Source of the DNA: Clostridium tetanomorphum
Lineage (GTDB): Bacteria; Bacillota; Clostridia; Clostridiales; Clostridiaceae
Assembly: GCF_017873215.1 (NCBI RefSeq)
Contig: NZ_JAGGKA010000001.1
Location: 124,001 to 188,000, forward strand
Direction of reading: 5' to 3'
DNA length: 64,000 nt
Shown: positions 7,869-16,554 of the stretch, in pieces
Layout: every line of letters starts with the position of its first letter
Numbering within the stretch: the first letter of the stretch is position 1
The notes under the pieces: model-generated
Database searches by the model: none
What the model was told of the DNA's origin: nothing
Seen by the model: only the letters and a program-made list of their open reading frames with translations
Position numbers and translations under genes: made by a program

Positions 7869-7897
7869 TTGAAATATTAAGAAAATATATATATAAT
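7869..7897 (+). promoter_or_regulatory. Promoter of glpK
   Basis: TTGAAA (7869-7874), 17-base spacer, TATAAT (7892-7897). The start expected near 7904 leaves a leader of about 114 bases that contains a terminator. Confidence 0.75.
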
Positions 7898-7935
7898 TAT
7901 AGGTGATAATAATTTTAAATTTTGGCAGAGAATAA

Positions 7936-7978
7936 GAGAGCCACATAAAGATAGGTAACTATCTTTATGTGGCTTTTT
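7936..7978 (+). terminator. Leader terminator upstream of glpK (probable antitermination site)
   Basis: GAGAGCCACATAAAGATAG and CTATCTTTATGTGGC are near-perfect 16-base arms with a GTAA loop followed by TTTTT, between the glpK promoter and its ribosome binding site. In Bacillus the glycerol-3-phosphate-dependent protein GlpP acts on such leader terminators of glp genes. Use of GlpP here is inferred. Confidence 0.75.
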
Positions 7979-8017
7979 GCATTTTGATTTAAGAAAAGGT
8001 ATACAGGAGGAGAGAAT

Positions 8018-9514
8018 ATGGGAAAATATGTACTGGTTTTAGACCAAGGAAGTATTAGATCTAGATGTGTATTATTTGACAAAAATGGTGAAATAATAGG
8101 AGTTGGAGAAAGAAAAACCAATCCTATATATCCAAAACCAGAATGGGTAGAACTTAATCCTATGGAAATATGGGCAAGCCAATTTGCAGCAGTTACAGAA
8201 GTAATGGCTAAATACAATGTAGTGGCAGAGGATATAATTTCTGTAGGAATTACAAATCAAAGAGAAACAGTATTAGTATGGGATAGAAGAACTGGATTAC
8301 CAATTTATAATGCTATTAGTTGGCAGTGTAGAAGGACAGCAGAAATGTGTGAGGAACTCAATAAAAAGGGTCTTGGAGAAGTAGTAAGAGAAAAAACAGG
8401 TTTAGTTTTAAATGCTTATTTTTCTGCCACAAAAATAAAATGGATACTTGATAATGTAGAGGGAGCAAGAAAAGAAGCAGAAAAAGGTAACTTGATTTTT
8501 GGAACCGTGGATTCATGGCTTATTTGGAATTTAACTAAGGGAAAAAAACATATTACAGATTATACAAATGCATCTAGAACAATGCTTTTTAATATAAATA
8601 CGTTAAAATGGGATGAAGACCTCTTAGAGCATTTTGATATACCTAAAGAGATGGCGCCAGAAGTTAAGCCTTCTAGCTATTTATTTGGATACACGGATAG
8701 TGTTTTATTTAGTAAAGAGTTGCCTATAGGAGGAGTAGCTGGAGATCAACATGCATCTTTATTTGGACAAGCTTCTTTTGAGGAGGGTATGGCTAAAAAC
8801 ACATATAGTACAGGATGTTTTATGTTTATGAATACAGGAAATAAGCCTATAAAATCTAATAGAGGGCTTTTAACTACTATAGCTTGGGCAACTGAAAATG
8901 AAGTGAAATATGCCTTAGAGGGAAGTATTTTTATGGCAGGAGAAGCTATAAGATGGATTTCTGATGATTTAAGAATGTTAAAGTCTCCTGAAGAATCTGA
9001 GGAGTATGCTTTATCAGTAGAAGATACAAATGGAGTATATATGGTACCAGCTTTTGCAGGACTTGGCGCACCTTATTGGGATCCTGAAGCTAATGGTGTA
9101 GTTATGGGACTTACAAGAGGAACTAAAAAAGAGCATTTTATAAGAGCAGTACTTGAATCATTAGCATATCAAAGTTATGATGTTTTAAAAGTAATGGAGG
9201 AAGACTCCAGTATAACTTTAAAAAAGTTAAGGGTAGATGGAGAATTTTCATTAAATAATTTTTTAATGGGATTTCAATCAGATATTCTAGACTGTAAAGT
9301 AGAAAAATCAAAACATACGCAGGATACAGCAGCTTTAGGAGCAGCGTATTTAGCTGGACTTACAGTTGATTTTTGGAAAAGCAAAGAGGATATATTATCT
9401 AACAATGGAATTGAAAAGGAATACAATAGCACTATTACACAGGAAAAAAGAAAAGAACTTTTAAAAGGATGGCACGAAGCTATTAAAAGATCAAAAAGTG
9501 ATTATTGCAAATAA
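8018..9514 (+). CDS. glpK: Glycerol kinase (divergent phosphate loop)
   Basis: An FGGY-family kinase of 498 residues expected to phosphorylate glycerol. Family signatures: [65 protein letters not shown], and the C-terminal [20 protein letters not shown]. The glycerol-contact R-E, Y and D are present. The N-terminal loop is DQGSIRSR where typical enzymes have DQGTTSSR, a change at the ATP-phosphate contact. The start follows AGGAGGAG. It stands alone, with no glpF or glpD neighbour, behind a leader terminator. It could be a paralogue with altered activity. Confidence 0.85.
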   Translation: MGKYVLVLDQGSIRSRCVLFDKNGEIIGVGERKTNPIYPKPEWVELNPMEIWASQFAAVTEVMAKYNVVAEDIISVGITNQRETVLVWDRRTGLPIYNAISWQCRRTAEMCEELNKKGLGEVVREKTGLVLNAYFSATKIKWILDNVEGARKEAEKGNLIFGTVDSWLIWNLTKGKKHITDYTNASRTMLFNINTLKWDEDLLEHFDIPKEMAPEVKPSSYLFGYTDSVLFSKELPIGGVAGDQHASLFGQASFEEGMAKNTYSTGCFMFMNTGNKPIKSNRGLLTTIAWATENEVKYALEGSIFMAGEAIRWISDDLRMLKSPEESEEYALSVEDTNGVYMVPAFAGLGAPYWDPEANGVVMGLTRGTKKEHFIRAVLESLAYQSYDVLKVMEEDSSITLKKLRVDGEFSLNNFLMGFQSDILDCKVEKSKHTQDTAALGAAYLAGLTVDFWKSKEDILSNNGIEKEYNSTITQEKRKELLKGWHEAIKRSKSDYCK

Positions 9515-9521
9515 TTTAAGA

Positions 9522-9566
9522 AATATTACCTCTTTATAAAAATCTATAAGGAGGTAATATTTTTTA
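9522..9566 (+). terminator. glpK terminator
   Basis: AATATTACCTCTTTATA pairs with TATAAGGAGGTAATATT (17 pairs, one G-U), followed by T residues. Confidence 0.85.
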
Positions 9567-9670
9567 TAATATATATAAATTAATGTACAATACTTTCAAT
9601 AATTAATGAAAAAAACGTACAACTTAGGGTATAATCATAGATGTGATTATAAATACCAAGGAGGCAAATT

Positions 9671-11809
9671 ATGTTGGGTAATGCCAAAGAGGTTTTAAAA
9701 AAATATTTTGGGTATGATGAATTCAGAGGTGCTCAGGAAAAAGTAATAGAAAGTATTTTAAATAGTAAGGATACTGTAGCTATTATGCCTACAGGAGCAG
9801 GAAAATCTATTTGTTATCAAATACCCGCTCTTTTAAAGGATGGAGTTACTATAGTAATATCTCCACTTATTTCTCTTATGAAAGATCAGGTTGATTCATT
9901 AAAGGAGTTGGGAATAGAGACCACATATATCAATAGTTCTTTAAGTAACTTAGAGATAGAAGAAAGAATTTTTAATGCTGAACAAGGATTTTATAAATTG
10001 CTTTATATTGCTCCTGAAAGATTAGAGGCTGAAAATTTTTGTAATAGATTAAGCAATTTACATATATCATTAGTAGCAGTAGATGAAGCACATTGTGTAT
10101 CACAGTGGGGACATGATTTTAGACCTAGTTATACAAAAATTAGTAAGTTTATTGATAAGTTATTTCCAAGACCAGTAATTGGAGCTTTTACAGCTACTGC
10201 TACAGAAGTTGTAAGAAAAGATATATTGTCATTATTAGCTTTAAAAGAGCCTAATGTATTTGTAACTGGATTTGATAGAGAAAATCTAAATTTCACAGTA
10301 ATAAAGGGAGAGGACAAAGAAGGTTTTATATATGATTATTTAGAAAATAATAAAGGAAAGATAGGAATAATCTACACTTCTACTAGGAAAGAAGCAGAGG
10401 CTTTATATAATAAGCTTAAAAATAAAGGATATAAAGTGGGAGTGTATCATGCTGGATTAAGTGACGAAGATAGAAAGAGGGTTCAAGAGGATTTCTCTTT
10501 TGATAATATAGATATAATAGTTGCAACAAATGCATTTGGAATGGGGATAGATAAGTCTAATGTAAGGTTTGTAATACATTATAATATTCCTAAAAATATG
10601 GAAGCTTATTATCAGGAAGCAGGCCGTGCAGGAAGAGATGGAGAGGAAAGTGAATGTATATTATTATTTTCCCCTCAAGATATACATATTCAGAAGTATT
10701 TTATAGATGAATCTTTGTTACCACCAGATAGAAAAAATTATGAATACAATAAATTAAGAGCTATGGTAGATTATTGTTACACTTCAAAATGTTTAAGAGC
10801 CTTTATACTTGAATATTTTGGTGAAATAGATGTAATGGATAAATGTAATAATTGCAGCAATTGTAATGATAATAGAGAAGTTAAGGATATCACTATAGAA
10901 GCTCAAAAAATATTTTCTTGTGTTTATAGAATGAAAGAGCGTTTTGGAGTAAATATGGTAGGAGACGTACTGAAAGGGTCGAAAAATAAAAAGGTTTTAT
11001 CAGCAGGATTAAATGAACTTTCTACCTATGGAATAATGAGTGAATTTTCACAAAAACAAATAGTAGCTTTGATCAATAAATTAATAGCAGATGAATATCT
11101 TCTAACTACAGATGATAAGTATCCAATAGTTAAATTAAAGCCTAAGTCTTATAATGTATTAAAAGGTAAAGAACCTGTATTTATGAAAGTTACTAAAGCT
11201 ATTAAAAAGCCTAAAGCAGATAATATGTTGTTAGAGATTTTAAAGAGTTTGAGAAAAGAAATATCTCAAAGAGAGGGAGTTCCTCCATTTATGATTTTTC
11301 ACGATTCTACATTGAAGGAGCTTAGTGAATATATGCCAGCAGATAAAGATTCTTTACTTAAAATTAAGGGGGTTGGAGAGAGAAAAGCTGAGGTATATGG
11401 AGATAGGTTTATAGATACTATAAATAAATATATAGAAGATAACCATTTAGAAAGAGAAAATCATAGGAAAGATTATGAAGAGAATAATATACATAATGAA
11501 GTTAAAGTTAAAACTCATATAATAACATATAATCTTTATAAAGAAGGGAAAAGTTTAGACGAAATAGTAAAAGAAAGGAATCTAAGTATTGTAACAATAC
11601 AGCAGCATTTATTTAAATGTTTAGATGAAGGCATGGATGTAAATATAGATGATTTTATTCCAAAAGACTATGAAGAGATAATATTAAATGCAATTAAAAA
11701 AATAGGTGGAAATAAATTGAAACCAATAAAGGAAGTTTTACCACCGGAAGTTGATTATATGTGGATAAAATCTGTTTGGTATAAACACATGAAGGAAAAA
11801 ATAGGTTGA
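9671..11809 (+). CDS. recQ: ATP-dependent DNA helicase RecQ
   Basis: A 3'-5' helicase used in recombination and repair, 712 residues. Helicase motifs: MPTGAGKSICYQ (Walker A, near residue 38), DEAHC, GAFTATA, GIIYTSTRKEAE, GMGIDKSNVRFVIHYN and QEAGRAGRDG. Then the RQC region with zinc cysteines CDKCNNCSNCND-like spacing near residue 395 (C-x-x-C-x-x-C), a winged helix, and an HRDC domain near 520-595. The C-terminal 100 residues form an extra helix-turn-helix region seen in RecQ of many Firmicutes. AAGGAGG precedes the ATG. Own transcription unit; a TATAAT lies at 9630-9635. Confidence 0.96.
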   Translation: MLGNAKEVLKKYFGYDEFRGAQEKVIESILNSKDTVAIMPTGAGKSICYQIPALLKDGVTIVISPLISLMKDQVDSLKELGIETTYINSSLSNLEIEERIFNAEQGFYKLLYIAPERLEAENFCNRLSNLHISLVAVDEAHCVSQWGHDFRPSYTKISKFIDKLFPRPVIGAFTATATEVVRKDILSLLALKEPNVFVTGFDRENLNFTVIKGEDKEGFIYDYLENNKGKIGIIYTSTRKEAEALYNKLKNKGYKVGVYHAGLSDEDRKRVQEDFSFDNIDIIVATNAFGMGIDKSNVRFVIHYNIPKNMEAYYQEAGRAGRDGEESECILLFSPQDIHIQKYFIDESLLPPDRKNYEYNKLRAMVDYCYTSKCLRAFILEYFGEIDVMDKCNNCSNCNDNREVKDITIEAQKIFSCVYRMKERFGVNMVGDVLKGSKNKKVLSAGLNELSTYGIMSEFSQKQIVALINKLIADEYLLTTDDKYPIVKLKPKSYNVLKGKEPVFMKVTKAIKKPKADNMLLEILKSLRKEISQREGVPPFMIFHDSTLKELSEYMPADKDSLLKIKGVGERKAEVYGDRFIDTINKYIEDNHLERENHRKDYEENNIHNEVKVKTHIITYNLYKEGKSLDEIVKERNLSIVTIQQHLFKCLDEGMDVNIDDFIPKDYEEIILNAIKKIGGNKLKPIKEVLPPEVDYMWIKSVWYKHMKEKIG

Positions 11810-11932
11810 ATTTTATGTAAAAATGTATTTTAATTTAAAGATACATAAGTTAAAATAAAAATACATATAATTAAATTGAAATTTAAAATTATGTAACAAT
11901 ATATTTTAATTGAATACATTGGAGGGTTTTGT

Positions 11933-12592
11933 ATGAACAAGTCTAATTTCAAAAGATTACCTAAACACATTGGAATAATTCCAGATGGCAATAGAAGATG
12001 GGCTCAAAGCAGAGGCTTTGAAAAAAAAGATGGATATAAATTTGGAATAGAGCCCGGAGTTAAATTATTTGACTTATGTTCACAGATAGGAATAAAGGAA
12101 GTAACTTTTTATGGTTTTACCAAAGACAATACAAAAAGACCCTCTGAACAGACAGAAGAATTTAGAAAAGCTTGCGTAGAATCTGTTATGGAATTAGTTA
12201 ATAAAGATTCAGAGATATTAGTTGTAGGAGATACAAAATCACCCTTGTTTCCAAAAGAATTAATCAAATTTACTAAAAGACAAAAGTTTGGAAAAGGTGG
12301 TATTAAAGCAAATTTTTTAATTAATTATGGTTGGCAATGGGACATATTTAAGTATAATGAAAACAATATAAATGAAAGAATAACAACTGACAATATAGCC
12401 TCAGGAGAAATATCTAGAATAGATTTAATAATAAGATGGGGTGGAAGACGTAGATTAAGTGGATTTTTACCAATACAATCTGTATATTCAGATTTTTATA
12501 TATTGGAAGATTTTTGGCCTGATTTTAAACCAGAGCATTTTTATGATGCATTAAGCTGGTATGAAAATCAAGATGTGACTTTAGGTGGCTAA
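11933..12592 (+). CDS. Divergent cis-prenyltransferase (UppS family)
   Basis: Short UppS-like protein of 219 residues (usual about 250). HIGIIPDGNRRWA matches the substrate-binding HxxxxMDGNGRWA, and FYGFTKDNTKRP keeps the N and R-P of motif III. Later motifs depart: INYGWQWD for the usual NYGGR-x-E/D, and RWGGRRRLSGFLPIQSVYSD for R-T-S-G-E-x-R-L-S-N-F-L-L-W-Q-x-A-Y-x-E. The chain condensing isopentenyl diphosphate is plausible, but product length or acceptor may differ. The canonical uppS normally lies near frr and cdsA, so this is probably a second copy. It stands alone between recQ and brnQ. Confidence 0.8.
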   Translation: MNKSNFKRLPKHIGIIPDGNRRWAQSRGFEKKDGYKFGIEPGVKLFDLCSQIGIKEVTFYGFTKDNTKRPSEQTEEFRKACVESVMELVNKDSEILVVGDTKSPLFPKELIKFTKRQKFGKGGIKANFLINYGWQWDIFKYNENNINERITTDNIASGEISRIDLIIRWGGRRRLSGFLPIQSVYSDFYILEDFWPDFKPEHFYDALSWYENQDVTLGG

Positions 12593-12611
12593 TTTATAGT
12601 GTAAATAATTT

Positions 12612-12636
12612 AAGAGTCTTAGAGACTCTTTTTTTA
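12612..12636 (+). terminator. Terminator after the cis-prenyltransferase gene
   Basis: AAGAGTCT and AGACTCTT (8 pairs, TAG loop) followed by TTTTT. Confidence 0.88.
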
Positions 12637-12737
12637 TTTTATTTTTATTCTAGGTAATAAATAAAAAATTAAATTAATAAGATATTAATAACATTTAAAA
12701 ATGCATAATGTACTAATAAATTGAAGGGGGATTATAA

Positions 12738-14099
12738 TTGGAGAAAGAAAACACTAAATTATCACCAGGGAAATTATTTCTTATGGGAGGAGCTCTGTTT
12801 TCTATGCATTTTGGGGGATCAAGTATGATATGGCCAATGACCTGGGGAAAGGAAAGTGGAAATAGTATTTTTCCTGCTTTTATAGGAATATATTTAACAG
12901 CTCTGTTTTTTCCACTTTTGGGGTATTTAGCTTTATCTAGAGCTAAAGGAACATTTTATCAAGTATCGGAAAGGGTATCACATAGGTTTGCTAATTTCTT
13001 TTGTAGTATGGCTATGTTGGTTTTAGGTCCATTATTTTGTATTCCAAGAATGAGTGCAGCAGCTTGGGATGCATTTTTGCAAGTAAGCAAATTTCAGCCG
13101 CAATCCTATATGGCACCATTAATTTTTTCAATTTTTTACTATTCACTTACCTACTGGTTTATAGCTAAAAAATCCGATGCTGTAGATAAAATCAGTAGAA
13201 TATTATTTCCAGTACTTGTAATTGCAGTAATAGCTATAATTTCTAAAGGAATTTTATTTCCTATTTCTACTGTACAACCTAAGGTATATGGTATTAATGC
13301 ATTTGCTTATGGGTTCAAAAATGGATATGCTACAGCAGAACTTTTATGTGCTTTGGTTTTTGCAACAATAATTATTGATGATTTAAAATTTAAAGGAATT
13401 ATAGATAGAAAATTAGATATTAATTTAATGAAAGTGGGATTGATTGGAATAGGAATGCTTACATTAACTCATTTAGGGCATATGATTGTAGGCTCTTTGA
13501 CAGGGACTACTTTTGGGGAGACTAAATATGCAGCTCTTTATTCTGCTGTTGTTCTAAAGCTTTGGGGGAATGTTGGAGGCATGATTTTTAATATAGCCTT
13601 ATTATTTGCAGCTTTAACCACAGCTATAGGACTTGCAGTTGCTACAGCTAATTATTTTCAAGAAGTTACAAATAAAAAGATTTCCTATAATAAATCTGCA
13701 ATTATAACTTTAATTATAAGTGCTATTGTAAGTGCTATTGGACTTTCATCTATTGTAGAATTAGCAGCACCACTACTTGATATAGTATATCCAGCAGCCA
13801 TAACTATGACTCTTTTCTATGCCTTTATACCTAATTTAGACATAAAAAGAAGAACGTTTTCATCTTACAAGTTTGGAATAATAACAGCTTTAATATGGGG
13901 AATATTTGAAGGAATATTAACTTATATGGATATGTTTAAAATAGATGTTAGTATTATAAAAAAAATACATGATTTTTTCCCTTTTACTTCTGTTGGTCTT
14001 GGGTGGATAAGTATTACTTTTATAGCAATAATCATTGGAGCCATATTAAATATAGATTTTAAAAATAAGACTATAAAAAGTATAGATTTGTATAGGTAG
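12738..14099 (+). CDS. brnQ: BrnQ-type branched-chain amino acid carrier
   Basis: LIVCS-family sodium-coupled carrier, 453 residues, with about twelve hydrophobic segments. The N-terminal FLMGGALFSMHFGGSSMIWP and GPLFCIPRMSAAAWD match the family F-x-M-F-F-G-A-G-N-x-I-F-P and G-P-x-x-x-x-P-R-x-x-x-x patterns. The start is TTG at 12738 after GAAGGGGGA. It lies 125 bases before a CoA-transferase gene and the deaminating lyases. Import of the amino acid used by that pathway is the likely job. Substrate in this case is not shown; a branched or beta-amino acid is possible. Confidence 0.85.
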   Translation: MEKENTKLSPGKLFLMGGALFSMHFGGSSMIWPMTWGKESGNSIFPAFIGIYLTALFFPLLGYLALSRAKGTFYQVSERVSHRFANFFCSMAMLVLGPLFCIPRMSAAAWDAFLQVSKFQPQSYMAPLIFSIFYYSLTYWFIAKKSDAVDKISRILFPVLVIAVIAIISKGILFPISTVQPKVYGINAFAYGFKNGYATAELLCALVFATIIIDDLKFKGIIDRKLDINLMKVGLIGIGMLTLTHLGHMIVGSLTGTTFGETKYAALYSAVVLKLWGNVGGMIFNIALLFAALTTAIGLAVATANYFQEVTNKKISYNKSAIITLIISAIVSAIGLSSIVELAAPLLDIVYPAAITMTLFYAFIPNLDIKRRTFSSYKFGIITALIWGIFEGILTYMDMFKIDVSIIKKIHDFFPFTSVGLGWISITFIAIIIGAILNIDFKNKTIKSIDLYR

Positions 14100-14134
14100 A
14101 AATGTACTTATATAAATTTATGTAATAATAAAAC

Positions 14135-14152
14135 ATACTTATTCATAAGTAT
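14135..14152. promoter_or_regulatory. 18-base palindrome, possible operator
   Basis: ATACTTATTCATAAGTAT is an inverted repeat with 8-base arms and a TC centre, in the 125-base gap between brnQ and the CoA-transferase gene. It has no T run and a short loop, so it looks like a binding site for a dimeric regulator rather than a terminator. Confidence 0.4.
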
Positions 14153-14224
14153 TAGATATAAAAGCTTAAACATTTAAAATTAAGGACACTAGGGAAAAAA
14201 TAAATGAATTGGGGGAATGATTAA

Positions 14225-15415
14225 ATGACAAAAGCATTAGAAGGTATAAGAGTTCTTGATTTAACACATGCATATAATGGTCCATTTTGTACTACTCTTC
14301 TAGCAGATAATGGTGCAGACGTAATAAAAATCGAAAGCTTAAATGGAGATCAGTGTCGTAGTTGGGGGCCTATTGATGCTAAGAGTGGGGAAAGCGGATT
14401 TTATGCATTTCTAAATAGAAATAAGAAAGGTATTACATTAAATTTAAAAACTGAAAAGGGTAAAAAAATATTCTATGAAATGGTAAAGACTGCAGATGTA
14501 GTGGTTGAAAATTTTAGAATGGGAGTTACAAAAAAGTTAGGTATAGAGTATGAAACTTTAAAAGAGATAAATCCTAGAATAATATTTGCTTCAGGTTCTG
14601 GATTTGGACAGTATGGTCCAATAAGTAATAGACCTTGTTATGATATAGTTGCACAATCTATGGGTGGAATGGTTAATTTAACAGGTTTTCCCAATACACC
14701 ACCAGCTAAAGTTGGGCCATCTATAGCAGACAATGTGACAGGAATATATTTATGTGTAGGAGTCTTAATGGCTCTTTATAATAGAGAAAAAACAGGGTTG
14801 GGACAAGCGGTAGATGTAGCTATGCTGGATACTATATTTAGTTTACTTGAGAATTCTATAGTGGTGACTACTATGACTGGAGAGATACCACAGAGAAAAG
14901 GAAATATAGATCCATCCATAGCACCTTTTGATATATATGAAGTTAAAGATGGATATATAGCTATAGGAGTTGGAAATGACAAACTATGGGCCAAGTTCTG
15001 TAATGTAATTGGAAGAGATGATTTAATTGAAGATCCTAGATTTTTAACTAATGATTTAAGATGCCAAAATTATGTTCCGGATTTACAGAATTTAATTAGA
15101 GAGTGGGCAAAAGATAAAACTAAGAAATATTTAGAAGAATTACTTGATAAATGTGGAATACCTTGTGGGCCTGTATTGGACATGAAAGAGGCAATAGAAC
15201 ATCCACAAATTCAAGCTAGGGAAATGATGGTTCATATTGATCATCCAGCTATAGGAGAAATGTATTTTCAAGGAGTTCCTATAAAATTATCTAGAACCCC
15301 AGGAAGTGTAGAAGCACCAGCACCTCTTTTAGGACAGCATAATGAAGAAGTATATTCCATGTTTGGTATAGGAAAGGAAGAACTAAAGGATTTGAAAAAA
15401 GAAGGGGTAATCTAG
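14225..15415 (+). CDS. Class III CoA-transferase (CaiB/BaiF family)
   Basis: Transfers CoA from an acyl-CoA to a free carboxylic acid. Length 396 is normal. Family signatures: GIRVLDLTHAYNGPFCTTLLADNGADVIKIE, with the asparagine-glycine-proline segment, NRNKKGITLNLKTEKGKKIF, ADVVVENFRMGVTKKLG, the catalytic aspartate region PCYDIVAQSMGGM, and GPVLDMKEAIEHPQIQAREM. It directly precedes two ammonia-lyase-like genes, so the probable task is making the CoA ester of an amino acid. The specific acid is unknown. ATG after GGGGGAATGA. Confidence 0.92.
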   Translation: MTKALEGIRVLDLTHAYNGPFCTTLLADNGADVIKIESLNGDQCRSWGPIDAKSGESGFYAFLNRNKKGITLNLKTEKGKKIFYEMVKTADVVVENFRMGVTKKLGIEYETLKEINPRIIFASGSGFGQYGPISNRPCYDIVAQSMGGMVNLTGFPNTPPAKVGPSIADNVTGIYLCVGVLMALYNREKTGLGQAVDVAMLDTIFSLLENSIVVTTMTGEIPQRKGNIDPSIAPFDIYEVKDGYIAIGVGNDKLWAKFCNVIGRDDLIEDPRFLTNDLRCQNYVPDLQNLIREWAKDKTKKYLEELLDKCGIPCGPVLDMKEAIEHPQIQAREMMVHIDHPAIGEMYFQGVPIKLSRTPGSVEAPAPLLGQHNEEVYSMFGIGKEELKDLKKEGVI

Positions 15416-15440
15416 TTATAAAAATTAGGAGGTATATTTT

Positions 15441-15887
15441 ATGAGAAAAGAATCAGTATTAAATTATAAAATGACTCCATCAGATGGAAATAATTTAGGG
15501 GATATAGTTCCTGTTGGAAGGCAATTAGATATTTGGGGAGATGCAGAAACTGAACTTATGATATTAGTTGATGGGGATGAATCTTTATGTTTAGGCTATA
15601 GAGATATTAAATTTTATAAGGATATATATGTAGGAGATCAGATAGATGTTAAGGCTACGTTAGTGAAGGTAGGAAATACATCTCGTACATGTAAATTAGA
15701 AACTTATAAAGTTGCTACTCCATCAAGGCTTAATGGAAAGCCAGAAGCCGCTTTAAATGATGTAGATATTTTAAATCCTCCTGTTTTATGTGGTGAAGGA
15801 TATTCAGTGCTAGTAGTTAAAAAAGAACTTCAAAGGGGAAACCAACCAGATGGAACTATAGAAGATCCTTGGGAAGAAATTGAATAG
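15441..15887 (+). CDS. Beta-aminoacyl-CoA ammonia-lyase-like subunit (148 aa)
   Basis: Small hotdog-fold protein resembling beta-alanyl-CoA ammonia-lyase of Clostridium propionicum, as I remember that family. The GDAETELMILVDGDESLCLGY segment keeps the family G-D-x-x-T-E-L and D-G-D; the C-terminal NPPVLCGEGYSVLVVKKELQ also matches. The N-terminal family motif M-S-x-x-D-A-H-Y-x-G is degraded here (MTPSDGNNLGD). These enzymes remove ammonia from 3-aminoacyl-CoA to give 2-enoyl-CoA. It lies 25 bases after the CoA-transferase gene and 29 before a second, complementary copy. Ribosome binding site AGGAGG. Confidence 0.8.
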   Translation: MRKESVLNYKMTPSDGNNLGDIVPVGRQLDIWGDAETELMILVDGDESLCLGYRDIKFYKDIYVGDQIDVKATLVKVGNTSRTCKLETYKVATPSRLNGKPEAALNDVDILNPPVLCGEGYSVLVVKKELQRGNQPDGTIEDPWEEIE

Positions 15888-15916
15888 TAAATTTTATTAC
15901 AGTAGGAGGTGTAATT

Positions 15917-16315
15917 ATGGCATTTGAAAAATTAGATAGAAATTATGAAACAAAAATGCGTTTGCGTATGTCTTCTAAAGATGTATTTTATGGGGGTGGC
16001 GTTGTAAATGGATCACGTTCAATTACATTAATGGGGGATGTAGCTACTAGACTTATGATTATGCATGATGGAAATGAAGGTAAATGTGTAGGGTTTGATA
16101 ATATAAGATTATATAATCCTATTTTTGCAGGAGATTATTTGGAGTTAGTAGGAAGAATTTTAGGAGTAGAAGATAATAAAAGAAAAATACAATGTAGAAC
16201 TTTTAAAATAGCTGAAAACCCCAATATTGTCAATCAAGCAAGTGCAATAGATGTTTTAGAAAAACCAATTTTATGCACTGAATTTACTGCAATTTATGAA
16301 GTGCCAGAAAGATAA
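15917..16315 (+). CDS. Beta-aminoacyl-CoA ammonia-lyase-like subunit (132 aa)
   Basis: Second hotdog protein, close in length to 3-aminobutyryl-CoA ammonia-lyase (Kal, about 128). MRLRMSSKDVFYGGGVVNG keeps much of the N-terminal family motif M-R-M-S-S-x-D-x-x-Y-G-G. In GDVATRLMIMHDGNEGKCVGF, however, the usual T-E-L glutamate is arginine and D-G-D is D-G-N. The losses are the reverse of those in the 148-residue neighbour, which suggests that the two act as one heteromeric enzyme. AGGAGGTG precedes the ATG. The operon appears to end in the hairpins after this gene. Confidence 0.8.
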   Translation: MAFEKLDRNYETKMRLRMSSKDVFYGGGVVNGSRSITLMGDVATRLMIMHDGNEGKCVGFDNIRLYNPIFAGDYLELVGRILGVEDNKRKIQCRTFKIAENPNIVNQASAIDVLEKPILCTEFTAIYEVPER

Positions 16316-16317
16316 TT

Positions 16318-16341
16318 AAAAGGATTGCGAAGCAACTTTTC
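16318..16341 (+). terminator. Probable terminator of the CoA-transferase/lyase operon
   Basis: AAAAG ... TTGC-GAA-GCAA ... CTTTT forms a hairpin with a small bulge immediately after the stop codon of the 132-residue subunit, ending in TTTT. Confidence 0.5.
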
Positions 16342-16446
16342 AAAGCACAGATTAAAGAGCATAGAATACAGATAAGGAAAATTTTCTGTAATAATAACGG
16401 AAAAAAGCTTCCTTATCTGTAATCTGTAATCTTTTCTATGTACTAT
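16342..16446. repeat. Intergenic inverted-repeat region
   Basis: ACAGATAAGGAA (16368-16379) and TTCCTTATCTGT (16409-16420) are perfect 12-base arms. AGATTA/TAATCT and CATAGA/TCTATG pairs and a TCTGTAA direct repeat lie around them. No ORF is seen. It may be an interspersed palindromic repeat or a remnant, and sits between two terminators. Confidence 0.45.
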
Positions 16447-16471
16447 AAAAAAGTGTGTCGCACTTTTTTTG
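16447..16471. terminator. Terminator hairpin before the acyl-CoA dehydrogenase gene
   Basis: AAAAAAGTG and CACTTTTTT (9 pairs, TGTCG loop) with T run. It separates the lyase operon from the dehydrogenase-Etf operon. Confidence 0.75.
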
Positions 16472-16554
16472 TATTGTGATTTTTTATAAGAGAAACATAA
16501 ATAATAAAACTAAAAATATGAATTTTAATATAATAGGAGAAATGAGGGGGAAAT

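Noticed and set aside
7915-8217. 100-codon minus-strand frame at the glpK start
   Set aside because: It covers the glpK leader hairpin and coding start; no ribosome binding site.
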